Assembly (NCBI GenBank): GCA_944384375.1
Contig: CALWTE010000014.1
Span: 1 to 40,040 of the forward strand
Origin: an uncultured Clostridia bacterium
GTDB lineage: Bacteria > Bacillota > Clostridia > Christensenellales > UBA1242
DNA: 40,040 nt
Direction of reading: 5' to 3'
Shown here: positions 8,480-16,733 of the stretch, in pieces
Position numbering within the stretch: position 1 is the stretch's first letter
Layout of the letters: each line of letters starts with the position of its first letter
Notes under the pieces: model-generated
Database searches by the model: none
Told to the model about the DNA's origin: nothing
Seen by the model: only the letters and a program-made list of their open reading frames with translations
Program-made: the position numbers and the translations under genes

Positions 8480-10889
8480 AATTTTGCACTATAAAATTAA
8501 TTATTTTATTTGGAATATAGATTACTTTTTTGACTTTAGTTTTTTCAATTATACCCGCTTGATAACACAAATCTTCAACTTCGGCTTGCCCTGCACCATT
8601 ATTTATGGTGATTGTACGTTTTAACTTACCGTTTATTTGAACCGGTAATTCCAAAGTATCTTCTACTAGATATTTTTCGTCATATTCAGGCCAAACTTCG
8701 TCTAAAATTTGATGTTCAAAAACTCGCTCAAAAATTTCACTTGTAATATGCGGAGCTAGTGGATTAAGTAGAATTAAAAATTGTCTTAATTCGTCTTTTG
8801 TAATAAAGCCGTCTTCTTTAATATCTTTAATAAAGGACATAAACGCAGCAATTGCAGTGTTTAATCTTAAATTTTCATAATCTTGTGAAACTTTTTTGAT
8901 TAATTTATTAAGTTTAAAGATATGTTTTTCGGAAACTTCTTCGCCCTTAATCATATCTTGCAAATCCCAAACACGATTTAAGAAAGACGTTATACCCGTG
9001 ATACCTTTAAAAGTCCACATAACACTGTCTTCGTAACCGCCCAAAAAGTGCAGGTGCAGTCTTGCAACATCGGTACCATATTTGTCAATAACTTCCATCG
9101 GCGAAACACCGTTTGCCGAACTCTTACTCATCTTTTTGCCCTTATCGTCTAGAATTAGACCGCTACCCATTTTCCTAACAAAGGGGTCTCGCGTAGGGAC
9201 AGCGCCGATTTCATATAAGAAATTTTGCCAAAAGAACGCATATAGCACGTGTCTAGTAATGTGTTCCGTACCGCCAGTGTAACAGTCTACACTCCCCCAA
9301 TACTGCAATTTTTTGTAATCAGCCAAAGCCTTATCATTGTGCGGGTCGGCGTACCTTAGCCAGTACCAACTAGACCCAGCCCAGTTCGGCATAGTATCGG
9401 TTTCGCGCTTTGCAGGTCTGCCACACTTAGGACACTTGCAATTTACCCAGTCCGTAGCCTTTGAAAGTGGCGAATCGCCGTTCTCATTCGGCAAATAATC
9501 TTTTATTTTAGGCAAAACGAGTGGCAAATCTTTTTCATCTAATGGAACAGTGCCACAATTATCACAAAAAACCACAGGGAAAGGTTCGCCCCAGTAACGT
9601 TGTCTGTTAAACGGCCAGTCTTTCATACGGTAGTTGATTTTAGGCTCGCCCGCGCCTATGTCAACAATTTTTTCAGCAATCGCGCGTTTTGCTTGTAACA
9701 CATTTAGTCCTGTAAACTCGGCAGAGTTTAGCATTTTTCTATTCTCTGGAATGTAAACGTCTTTTTCTACGGCATTTTTGCTACAATCGCCTTCAATTAC
9801 TTGAATAAAAGGAATATTGAATTTTTTAGCAAACTCAAAATCGCGTTGGTCATGAGAAGGTACCGCCATTGCAGCTCCCGTTCCATAATCAACTAACACA
9901 AAATCGGCTAAATAAACAGGAATTTTTGCATTATTTATAGGATTTACAGCATATACACCTTTAAGAACGCAACCTGATTTTTCCTTTACATTAGACAATC
10001 TATCAAATTCGCTACGTAGCGAAACTTTTTGCTTGTATTCTTGCACTTCGTCATAGTTTTGGATACTATCTTTAATCTTTTCTACTAAATTGTGCTCAGG
10101 AGCAAGGGCTAGAAAAGTTACCCCATAAATCGTCTCAATACAAGTCGTGTAAATGTCAATTTTATCTAATTTTTCGCCTTTTTCGTTGACAAAATTAAAG
10201 ATTACTTGCATACCTTCACTCTTACCTATCCAGTTACGCTGTGCTTCTTTTAAACTCTCGTTCATTTGAATTCTATCAACATTTTCTAGCAACTTCCCAG
10301 CATATTCTTGCATTTTTAAGAACCAAACCCAACGCTCTTTTTGCACAACTTCGCCACCACAACGGTCACAAACGCCGCCTTGACAATCTTCATTTGATAA
10401 CACAGTTTTACAATTTTCACAGAAGTTTACATAACCTTTTTGCTTGTATGCTTTACCTTGCTTTAATAATTGTAAAAATATCCATTGAGTCCACTTGTAA
10501 TAGTCTGGGTCGCTAGTGCAAATGGTTCTACTCCAATCAAAAGAAAGCCCCAATCTCTTAGATTGCTCTAACACATTTTTTAGACCTGCTTGCACAAATT
10601 CATGTGGGTCTGTGCCATTTTTTATTGCTGCATTTTCAGCAGGTAGCCCAAACGCATCTCCGCCTATAGGAAAAAGCACATTGTATCCCTTAAAACGTTT
10701 GTAACGTGCTAAGGCATCAGCTGGAACTGTCCCCTTTAAGTGCCCCATATGTAAATTTCCGCTAATATTGAAAAATTCATATAATATATAATATTTAGGC
10801 TTTGTTGGGTGAAAATCAACCGCACGGAATGCTGGTTCGTTCTGCCAACGCTCTTGCCATTTTGCTTCTATCTGCTTAAAATCATACAT
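8478..10889 (-). CDS. leuS: Leucine--tRNA ligase
   Basis: A protein of 803 aa, a bacterial-type LeuRS that charges tRNA-Leu. Class I signatures are HMGH (47-50) and KKMSKS (Lys586-Ser590), plus GGDAFGLPAENAAI. A bacterial zinc module is seen at about 157-178 (CENC and CDRC). The CP1 editing domain is present (VDYGTGAAMAVPSHDQRD), but the threonine-rich editing motif, usually TTRPDT, reads TTCIET (248-253). It is followed closely by the cas operon in the same direction. No T-box is visible in its short leader. Confidence 0.97.
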   Translation of the reverse strand: MYDFKQIEAKWQERWQNEPAFRAVDFHPTKPKYYILYEFFNISGNLHMGHLKGTVPADALARYKRFKGYNVLFPIGGDAFGLPAENAAIKNGTDPHEFVQAGLKNVLEQSKRLGLSFDWSRTICTSDPDYYKWTQWIFLQLLKQGKAYKQKGYVNFCENCKTVLSNEDCQGGVCDRCGGEVVQKERWVWFLKMQEYAGKLLENVDRIQMNESLKEAQRNWIGKSEGMQVIFNFVNEKGEKLDKIDIYTTCIETIYGVTFLALAPEHNLVEKIKDSIQNYDEVQEYKQKVSLRSEFDRLSNVKEKSGCVLKGVYAVNPINNAKIPVYLADFVLVDYGTGAAMAVPSHDQRDFEFAKKFNIPFIQVIEGDCSKNAVEKDVYIPENRKMLNSAEFTGLNVLQAKRAIAEKIVDIGAGEPKINYRMKDWPFNRQRYWGEPFPVVFCDNCGTVPLDEKDLPLVLPKIKDYLPNENGDSPLSKATDWVNCKCPKCGRPAKRETDTMPNWAGSSWYWLRYADPHNDKALADYKKLQYWGSVDCYTGGTEHITRHVLYAFFWQNFLYEIGAVPTRDPFVRKMGSGLILDDKGKKMSKSSANGVSPMEVIDKYGTDVARLHLHFLGGYEDSVMWTFKGITGITSFLNRVWDLQDMIKGEEVSEKHIFKLNKLIKKVSQDYENLRLNTAIAAFMSFIKDIKEDGFITKDELRQFLILLNPLAPHITSEIFERVFEHQILDEVWPEYDEKYLVEDTLELPVQINGKLKRTITINNGAGQAEVEDLCYQAGIIEKTKVKKVIYIPNKIINFIVQN

Positions 10890-10918
10890 AACTAAACCTC
10901 TAAATAAATATTGTTTTT

Positions 10919-10947
10919 ATATTATCAAAATACTGTAAATTTGTCAA
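10919..10947 (-). promoter_or_regulatory. Promoter of leuS
   Basis: Minus-strand -35 TTGACA (10947-10942), 17-nt spacer, -10 TAATAT (10924-10919). The leader to the ATG at 10889 is only about 22 nt and contains an AGAGG ribosome site, too short for a T-box. Confidence 0.8.
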
Positions 10948-10995
10948 TAAAATAGAAAATTATAAAACGTTTTCTTGTAAAAATTTATAGTATAA

Positions 10996-11036
10996 AAAAG
11001 TTATCCACATTTCACTTTTACACGTGGATAACTTTT
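10996..11036 (-). terminator. Hairpin with T-run; arms contain two inverted DnaA-box-like 9-mers
   Basis: A perfect 13-bp inverted repeat (10996-11008 and 11024-11036) with a 15-nt loop is followed on the minus strand by TTTTTT. It fits an intrinsic terminator for the gene at 11355-12344, about 320 nt after its stop and just above the leuS promoter. The arms also read TTATCCACA (11001-11009, plus) and TTATCCACG (minus, 11032-11024), matching or nearly matching the DnaA box. No origin genes are nearby, so the terminator reading is preferred. Confidence 0.65.
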
Positions 11037-11095
11037 AAATTTTTTAATTTTTGTTTAAAAAATATAATTTTTTAATAATTTTTCACACTTTTTAT

Positions 11096-11335
11096 AGTAC
11101 TATGCATTATTTTTTGCTTAATTTTTATTATTTTTTTAGGTTTTTTAATACTATGCAATGTTTTTTATAATATTGCGTATTTTTTTACTAGTTTTTGATG
11201 TTTTTTAGATTTTCCCTATATTATATTTTTATGGTATTATGCATTACATTTTAAAGTATTATGCATTGTTTTTTGTGGTACTATGCAATTTTTTATATTT
11301 TTATAATAATTTTTTAATATTTTTTGTTACGTAAA
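11096..11335. repeat. Phased T-tracts interleaved with TACTATGCA motifs
   Basis: This is most of the 465-nt gap between leuS and the next gene. The motif TACTATGCAWT (or TATTATGCATT) occurs at 11098, 11149, 11235, 11257 and 11279, with a degenerate copy at 11171; four of the spacings are exactly 22 bp or built on it. T-runs begin at 11110, 11122, 11131, 11141, 11161, 11180, 11192 and 11201, so motif and T-tract share roughly a 10-11 bp helical register. It lies downstream of the stop of the gene at 11355-12344, where the sense strand reads TGCATARTA and is A-rich. Confidence 0.65.
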
Positions 11336-11354
11336 AATTAATTATTTTTTTACT

Positions 11355-12344
11355 TTAATTAAGTTCAAAACTGCGTACACAATCTACTCTTTCACGAACC
11401 ACTGCAGAATATTTTTTGCAAGCAGATTCAAACGAGATATAAACTCTGCCGTCTATATACACAAGTTCTTCTGCCATACAAGGACCACTGATGTTTTCTT
11501 CTAGCACTGAATCGTCAAGATACCAAACAGGGACATCTGTTTCGCCTATTTTCATTGTCGCATCATTAGGATTTTCCAAAACATTTTCATAAATTTTTAT
11601 ATTTGAATTAGGTATTGAATATGAAGTGGATAAAACTATTTTCCCGCTATCACTTATTGCCATACCTTGCACCAAAGCACCGATTGATAAAATTTGCGTA
11701 GGGGTGGTTGACGCAAGCCCATATTCGCCCGCACTATCAATAGTAAAAGCACTGATTATCGCCCTATTTTCTGTACCATTACTAGTGGTGAAATAATGGC
11801 TTTCATCAGTTTCATAATTTCCTTCTCTATAAAATTCGCCTACCCAAAGCACTCCATTAGTTACATTACAAAAATCGGCCGAATTTTGCGGGTCAAACCC
11901 ATCTATAAAATTTACAGCCCCGCCATTTTCTACACTTAATGCATCACTAACCGCCATTCTGTAAACCATATCGTCAGTGGTTGCTAACCAAAAATTAGTA
12001 CCATCGGTTGAAATACCACCACAATGTCCAAAATAATCTTCACCATTTAACTTCATTGTAAAATATTTTACAACTTCATTTTGCTCACCATTTACTAAAT
12101 ACACCCTTGACGGCATTGACTCATCTTTCATATAGCCACTAAACACAAACAAGTCTTCATTTTCTAAATAAGTCAGCCCCTGTTGTGTAAACCCGTCTTC
12201 TATCCCTGGAATATTGACTTCTTCATTTGTTCTTTCGTAAAATTCGTCGTAATTATCACCAAAGAAATAAACCAAAACGGCAATTACTAAAATCAAAACA
12301 ATCGCAACCAAAATCCACAAGGTAATTTTTAAACCTTTACTCAT
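11355..12344 (-). CDS. Membrane-anchored extracytoplasmic protein, possibly beta-propeller-like
   Basis: A protein of 329 aa with one N-terminal membrane segment (about residues 6-28, IVLILVIAVLVYFFG) and a large outer domain rich in short beta-strand patterns such as TDGTNFWLATTDD, NGVLWVGEF and DSGKIVLSTS. These strand-turn repeats suggest a propeller-like fold, but I recognise no catalytic motif and no named family. Several Cys are present (HCGG, ADFCN, GPCMAE, ESACKK). It has its own promoter and a good ribosome site (AAGGAGAGG). No function is assigned. Confidence 0.75.
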   Translation of the reverse strand: MSKGLKITLWILVAIVLILVIAVLVYFFGDNYDEFYERTNEEVNIPGIEDGFTQQGLTYLENEDLFVFSGYMKDESMPSRVYLVNGEQNEVVKYFTMKLNGEDYFGHCGGISTDGTNFWLATTDDMVYRMAVSDALSVENGGAVNFIDGFDPQNSADFCNVTNGVLWVGEFYREGNYETDESHYFTTSNGTENRAIISAFTIDSAGEYGLASTTPTQILSIGALVQGMAISDSGKIVLSTSYSIPNSNIKIYENVLENPNDATMKIGETDVPVWYLDDSVLEENISGPCMAEELVYIDGRVYISFESACKKYSAVVRERVDCVRSFELN

Positions 12345-12372
12345 TTCCCTCTCCTTTTGTATTATAAAAATA

Positions 12373-12400
12373 AGTATAACAAATATTTGAAAAATATCAA
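12373..12400 (-). promoter_or_regulatory. Promoter of the gene at 11355-12344
   Basis: Minus-strand -35 TTGATA (12400-12395), 16-nt spacer, -10 TATACT (12378-12373), followed by AAGGAGAGG and the ATG at 12344. Confidence 0.6.
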
Positions 12401-12501
12401 AATAATTTATATCTTTTTTTCAAATAATATTTGTTAAAATATAATCAAAAATTTAATTATTTAAAAATGTAAAAATTAAATAAAAGACAAGTGATTTCAA
12501 G

Positions 12502-12535
12502 TACTATGCATAGTATTATGCAAGTACTATGCATT
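12502..12535. repeat. Three adjacent TACTATGCAT / TATTATGCA motifs
   Basis: Copies begin at 12502, 12514 and 12525, 11-12 bp apart, about one helical turn. The first is part of a perfect 14-bp palindrome (TACTATGCATAGTA, 12502-12515 with one base change, exact over 12502-12513). The rest of the 414-nt gap (12345-12758) holds the promoter above, a hairpin at 12545-12583 and a terminator at 12694-12720; no gene is visible. Confidence 0.6.
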
Positions 12536-12544
12536 AAAAATCGC

Positions 12545-12583
12545 AAAAATTACGCAGAAAGTCATTAAAAATGCGTATTTTTT
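12545..12583. terminator. Hairpin with A and T flanks, possibly bidirectional
   Basis: The arms AAAAATTACGCA (12545-12556) and TGCGTATTTTT (12572-12582) pair with one bulged base around a 15-nt loop, followed by T on the plus strand and preceded by A. It could stop transcription in either direction. Confidence 0.45.
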
Positions 12584-12693
12584 GTTAATTTTTAATAAAA
12601 ATTTTAAAAACTAGTATCTTTTGGTAAAATAAAAAAATTAAAATTTTAATCTTTTATGAATATAATTTTCATAAAAAAATAAATGAGTAAAGC

Positions 12694-12720
12694 AAAAAAG
12701 AGCATGAATCTTTGCCCTTT
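12694..12720 (-). terminator. Terminator of the gene at 12759-13379
   Basis: On the minus strand AAAGGGCA (12720-12713) pairs with TGCTCTTT (12704-12697; one G-T pair) around an 8-nt loop, and a T-run follows (12699-12694). Confidence 0.7.
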
Positions 12721-12758
12721 TCTACTTATTATTTTGTAAATTATTTTTTAAAGAATTA

Positions 12759-13379
12759 TTACATTTGTATTTCAGTTTCTTTTTCGTTAGTCGTTGATTC
12801 TTTATCCTTATCAAATGATTCTAAGCTTGCAACTTTTGCAACTGCTTTGTTATGCCCATTTTCTTTTTCGCTACGTTTTTGGTCAGGTATAGACCAACGA
12901 GAAACAGATACTCTAAATGATGCCCTATCGCCATACTCACTTTCATAATTAAAATCTAACATAGTACGCCATCTTCTGTGGTCATATCCTATTCCTGATA
13001 TTTTAAAACTATCTTTTGGCTTTTGAGGTTTTTCTCCTTCAGCTTCTGGTTCTGTGTCTTTAGTTTCGCCAGTATCTCCACCGCCTATACCAATAGTACC
13101 CCTATCATCTTTCAATTTTACCCCAAACAAACCTTGAGTAATGCCTGCTTTTATAGTTTCAGCATCTATTCCTGCCTTTAATTGTTTGGCAACACTGGAT
13201 AAATCTTCAAAAGAACGGCCTTCACGTTCTGCGAAATACAATTCCAAATCACCATTATCTAGCGCTTGTTCTAACCACGCGTCAATTTCATTACGACGAT
13301 TAGCATCTACCAAAACAACTTGTCTTAAACATTCTAATGTTCTTTCCTTTACTGAGTCAAATCTTTGTTTTTGTTCCAT
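12759..13379 (-). CDS. Unrecognised cytoplasmic protein with a charged, disordered C-terminus
   Basis: A protein of 206 aa with no signal peptide or membrane segment. The first 75 residues look helical and acidic (VKERTLECLRQVVLVDANRR). A Gly/Glu/Pro/Lys-rich linker (GIGGGDTGETKD onwards) precedes a more ordered part with aromatic strands (YDHRRWRTMLDFNYESEYG), and the tail is Lys/Glu/Ser/Thr-rich. I do not recognise the family. The ATG at 13379 is preceded by AGGTG at good distance; a GTG two codons upstream has no ribosome site. A strong promoter with a palindrome over the -35 suggests regulated expression. Confidence 0.7.
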   Translation of the reverse strand: MEQKQRFDSVKERTLECLRQVVLVDANRRNEIDAWLEQALDNGDLELYFAEREGRSFEDLSSVAKQLKAGIDAETIKAGITQGLFGVKLKDDRGTIGIGGGDTGETKDTEPEAEGEKPQKPKDSFKISGIGYDHRRWRTMLDFNYESEYGDRASFRVSVSRWSIPDQKRSEKENGHNKAVAKVASLESFDKDKESTTNEKETEIQM

Positions 13380-13410
13380 ACTCACACCTGCTTTTAATTA
13401 ATATATGCAT

Positions 13411-13438
13411 ATTATATCATACTTTGACATGAAGTCAA
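13411..13438 (-). promoter_or_regulatory. Promoter with operator-like palindrome
   Basis: Minus-strand -35 TTGACT (13438-13433), 16-nt spacer, -10 TATAAT (13416-13411). The -35 is one arm of the inverted repeat TTGAC-5 nt-GTCAA at 13424-13438, which could be a repressor site. It serves the gene at 12759-13379. Confidence 0.7.
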
Positions 13439-13581
13439 CAAAAGTATTGATTTTTAATTTTTTATTCATATTATAATACAACAAAATTAACCACAGATAT
13501 TCATATTTTTATTTTTTAACATATACTAGATATATAATGTGTTTTGCATATATGAAAAGCATTTTTATTAATTTAGTGAAC

Positions 13582-13622
13582 AAAAAAAGCAGTATAGTCG
13601 TAAAATTTTGCCACTATACTGC
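13582..13622 (-). terminator. Terminator of the LOG-family gene
   Basis: The arms GCAGTATAGT (13589-13598) and ACTATACTGC (13613-13622) form a 10-bp stem with a 14-nt loop. The run of seven A at 13582-13588 gives the T-run on the minus strand. Confidence 0.75.
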
Positions 13623-13671
13623 ATATTTTGTAAATTTTGCTTAATTTAATATTTTAAGTTACTAAACACCG

Positions 13672-14199
13672 CTATAAATCTAGGTCTTCTACAGAATCTA
13701 CTATTTTAAAATTTATTATATCGTTTTTATCATAACCTAATTTACACCAATTTTCAATTTGCCGTAAAACAGCATCATAGAATCCCTGGTAATTCACTAA
13801 AATAATTTCAGCCTTATGTTCTTTTTGGCGTTTTGTCTCATTGCTATATACAAATTCCTCTAAAGTACCAGTGCCACCAGGTAAAACTATAATTTTATCA
13901 CAAGTAATAATTTGCTGTAACCGTTCTGCTTCGTTTTTTACAATGGTAATTTTAGCCTTTGGTTGAAATTCAGTTAATGTAGGTATATCATATTTAGCAT
14001 AAAATTCTGGAATAACAAATTCCACATTATTACTAATCTTGCAAAACTCTTTTAAGGTTTCCCCCATCAAGCCTACCAAACGCCCACCCTGCACATAAGT
14101 ATGTCCGCCTTTTGCTAACATTTTTCCTATTTTACGAGCTTGTTCATTAAAGTTTTCATTTTTTAATTCAATTGTACCAGCACAAACAAAAATACGCAT
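13672..14199 (-). CDS. LOG-family (TIGR00730-like) nucleoside monophosphate phosphoribohydrolase
   Basis: A protein of 175 aa with a Rossmann-like fold of the lysine-decarboxylase-like/LOG family. The signature PGGTGTLEE is at 107-115 and the first loop QGGRLVGLMG at 37-46 (usually YGGGxxGLMG). Characterised relatives cleave the N-glycosidic bond of nucleoside 5'-monophosphates, releasing ribose 5-phosphate; the natural substrate in this organism is unknown. Length is normal. A GGAG ribosome site precedes the ATG, and a terminator follows at 13582-13622. It appears to be a single-gene unit. Confidence 0.9.
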   Translation of the reverse strand: MRIFVCAGTIELKNENFNEQARKIGKMLAKGGHTYVQGGRLVGLMGETLKEFCKISNNVEFVIPEFYAKYDIPTLTEFQPKAKITIVKNEAERLQQIITCDKIIVLPGGTGTLEEFVYSNETKRQKEHKAEIILVNYQGFYDAVLRQIENWCKLGYDKNDIINFKIVDSVEDLDL

Positions 14200-14379
14200 A
14201 TTGACTCCTAAAAACTTAACTATTTAAATTATATCATATATTGTGCAAATTTAGAAACACTTTTTATTAATTTTTAAATAATTATTTATATTAATTTTAT
14301 TATTAAAATAGATTAAATTGTAATTCATTGTTAATATGCAATTCAATAATTTTTAATTACCGTTGGAAATTAAAAGAGA

Positions 14380-14505
14380 TAAATTTAAATATTTTTAGCC
14401 TTAACTTTCACTTTTCAATTTTCAATTACCGCCGTTAATCTAACAAAAAGATAGATTTATTAAAAATAAGTTAGTAGGAGGTTCGGCGGTTAAAATTTTC
14501 AATTA
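14380..14505 (+). repeat. Interspersed palindromic element, copy 1 (TTTTCAATTACCGCC core)
   Basis: The core occupies 14412-14434 and carries phased TTTTCAA units followed by TTACCGCCG. An inverted CGGCGGT (14484-14490) closes a long hairpin, and a further TTTTCAATTAC follows at 14495-14505. The flank reading AAATATTTTTAGCC matches the element at 27047-27063. It fills most of the 333-nt gap 14200-14532; the rest is plain AT-rich sequence. Confidence 0.6.
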
Positions 14506-14510
14506 CAATT

Positions 14511-14534
14511 AAAAAAGAGCAATTGCTCTTTTTT
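14511..14534. terminator. Perfect palindromic terminator
   Basis: A 24-nt perfect palindrome built on GAGCAATTGCTC with A6 and T6 flanks. It touches the stop codon of the pseudogene (14533-14535). The same stem, opened by a 56-nt loop, recurs at 15685-15766. Confidence 0.7.
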
Positions 14535-15495
14535 AGTTGTTTGTGTCGTCGTTGATGTGTGAATTGTCTAGTAATTCAAATTTGGCTATTATTTGTTTGC
14601 CGTCCATTTCTGCTAGATTTATTGTTATAGACATTTGCGTGCTAAAGGGTTCGGCAGCATCGCCTAAAAACCAGCCTACAAATTGATATCCATAAAAGCA
14701 AACGGCACTTAAATTTGTAGTGGTGCTAGTTTCGTCATAACCGCCCATTCGGACTTCTCCGCCCCCGACCGCAGAAACAGCCACTCCGTTAACTACGTTA
14801 TCAGTAAAAACTGCCGTAATTGTAACATCTTCGGTGATTGATAATTCAAGTGGATTATCTAACTGGGTAGTTGTGCCTGATTCACCTACAATTTGCCAGT
14901 AAAGAAAGGCGACTTTTTGATTTGGTACGGCATATAAGGTCATTAAAGTACCGTACGGCAAAATTGATTGATTTCTGAATTGCCCGAACGCAACCAGCAC
15001 AAAGGGTTACCCAAAGCATTACCATCAGTTGAATAACCAGACCTAAAGCCTTTTTCTGCTTGCGAAAGCCCCCAAAAGCCTAGTCTAGCATCGGCATTAC
15101 CTGGGTTATCGCCATATTCAGTCTCACCACTATAATGTACTTCGTAATAACTAGGTATCCAAAACGCGTCATTTATGGAGTTTTGTGTTAAGGAATTCTC
15201 TGTTGCTTTGAGAGTACCCGAAACTTTTGTATCTGCCTGGTTGCTTTGCCAGGTGTTGCCTGTCGCCGTTTCCATTTGTTGCGGCGTAATTATAATTCCC
15301 GCCCTTTCCGCATTTGAAACCAAATTAAGAATAGGAAATCTACTACTAAGTGATTGATAAACATTTTGCGTACTAACTCTTAAATATGAATCGTCATAAT
15401 GCGTTGTTGATAAAAATCAATATTGTATTACTTATTAATAACGCAAAAATTATTATTGCCGAAACTATCCCTATTAAATACCTTTTAGATAACAT
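14533..15495 (-). pseudogene. Frameshifted secreted surface protein (DUF6273-like plus InlB B-repeat-like)
   Basis: Three reading frames join into one protein. From the ATG at 15495, a signal peptide (MLSKRYLIGIVSAIIIFALL) runs to a TGA at 15394-15396. The next frame continues from about 15401 (HYDDSYLRVSTQNVYQ) through a DUF6273-like part (DAFWIPSYYEV, LGFWGLSQAEKGF, LCWLRSGNS) to a TAA at 14943-14945. The third frame, entered near 14960-14975, gives two InlB B-repeat-like strands (YGTLMTLYAVPNQKVAFLYW and YQFVGWFLGD). The joins restore family-like sequence, so I read this as a pseudogene with two frameshifts (or two sequencing errors) of a cell-surface protein. The 3' end is the palindrome at 14511-14534. 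Confidence 0.75.
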
Positions 15496-15684
15496 ACCAC
15501 CACCACAAAAATCTACAACTTTTTATAATTATACAATAAAACGCACAAAAAATCTTACATTTTAAATAGTATTAAGCAAATTATATAAAAATATTTAAAT
15601 AAATGCGCATCAAATTTTATTGTTTCATGTTAAGTTTGGGGAAAAATTGAGATTGAACTCCTCTAGCTCCTAAAACAAAAAAAA

Positions 15685-15766
15685 AAAAAGAGCAATTTCT
15701 ATTACAAATGCATACCCCAAAAGTTAAACATTTTTGAAGATGCTTTTCAAAATAATTGCTCTTTTT
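15685..15766 (-). terminator. Terminator stem with a 56-nt loop
   Basis: The arms AAAAAGAGCAATT (15685-15697) and AATTGCTCTTTTT (15754-15766) are the same 13-bp stem as the palindrome at 14511-14534. The loop contains ACCCCAAAAGTT with a nearby partial inverse, resembling the palindrome at 30528-30570. A run of A at 15677-15689 gives a long T-run on the minus strand, so it should terminate the gene at 15831-16280. The remainder of the 15496-15830 gap is AT-rich and shows no gene. Confidence 0.65.
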
Positions 15767-15830
15767 ATTTAATTTCTAAAATTTAGTAAATTTTACTATA
15801 AAATTACGAATTTTGAATTACTTTTTTTAA

Positions 15831-16280
15831 TTACTCGTTGTTTTCTTTTTGTTGTTGCTTTTCTTCTTCGGCTTTACGCTCGTGGTAGTTCTTGTAGCCT
15901 ACCTTGTGGTTGTCGCCTTCGTCCCACTTTTCACCGCCACTAGCAAACACGGCAATCATTAACCCTGCCGCTACAACGATAGCGATAATAGGTAGAACTA
16001 AATTGCCTGGAATGGCAAGTGCAGATACTAGACAAAGAATTGCAGCAATGAACAAGCCTACACCTATCCAAACTTTAAATTTCTTAATTGAAACGTTGTT
16101 TTTTTGGAAAAGCCCTTGAATAAGCATAATTGCCCCCAAACCGCCACAAAGCAGTACACCAGCCCAAGCGAGGCTAAAATCTCCAAATGTTTCTGGCATA
16201 GTAATAGACAAAAGCCAAAACACAGCAGCACACAATACAACTAAAGCACCTAGTACTTTATAAATAAAATTTCTACTCAT
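15831..16280 (-). CDS. Small integral membrane protein of unknown function
   Basis: A protein of 149 aa with four predicted membrane segments: about 8-28 (VLGALVVLCAAVFWLLSI), 36-56, 70-88 and 95-113 (LVLPIIAIVVAAGLMIAVFA). The C-terminal 35 residues are cytoplasmic and highly charged, ending in Glu/Lys/Gln/Asn. No conserved motif of a transporter or enzyme is seen. It has an AAAGGA ribosome site and a terminator at 15685-15766. Confidence 0.75.
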   Translation of the reverse strand: MSRNFIYKVLGALVVLCAAVFWLLSITMPETFGDFSLAWAGVLLCGGLGAIMLIQGLFQKNNVSIKKFKVWIGVGLFIAAILCLVSALAIPGNLVLPIIAIVVAAGLMIAVFASGGEKWDEGDNHKVGYKNYHERKAEEEKQQQKENNE

Positions 16281-16378
16281 AATTATTTCCTTTTATATAT
16301 TATATCATTATTTTATCAAATTTTTTATTAAAAAGCAAATTTTTATATAGATGTTATTCTTTAAATGCAATATAGACT

Positions 16379-16560
16379 AAAAATTAAATACTTCTAAAAT
16401 AACCTATACAAGTTTAGCAAATTATCTGCTACAATATTGATTAAAAATTAAGTATTCTTAAACTAAACTAAATTAAACAAGATTTGCAAGTTATCTAAAT
16501 TTAATATTTATCAAAAAATCAAGTACTACTAAACTAACCTAAGTAAAATTAAAAATTTAT
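16379..16560. repeat. Three degenerate tandem units of about 65-70 bp
   Basis: Units begin at about 16379, 16443 and 16513, each opening with AAAAATTAAGTA-like sequence and, in the first two, continuing with a TTTAGCAAATTATCT or TTTGCAAGTTATCT block. This lies in the 453-nt gap 16281-16733, where no gene is visible. Confidence 0.45.
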
Positions 16561-16733
16561 CTTGGTTATACGTTTATTAAAATTAATTGCTGAAAACTAA
16601 TATGAAACAAAACCTTTATACTTTATAGTTATATGGAATACAAAAATCAAATCATTTTAGCAGGCTATCTTTGTTCAATATTTTATGAAACACAATAAGA
16701 TGTTGCAATAATAAGAACTGCAAACATTAGCAA

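Noticed and set aside
10890..10990. T-box riboswitch for leuS (and likewise above valS, 31713-31959)
   Set aside because: The leuS leader is about 22 nt, and neither region has a T-box sequence or antiterminator structure.
10890..11354. Replication origin in the AT-rich gap above leuS
   Set aside because: Only two DnaA-like boxes, both in a terminator stem, and no dnaA, dnaN or other origin genes nearby; kept only as a low-interest finding.
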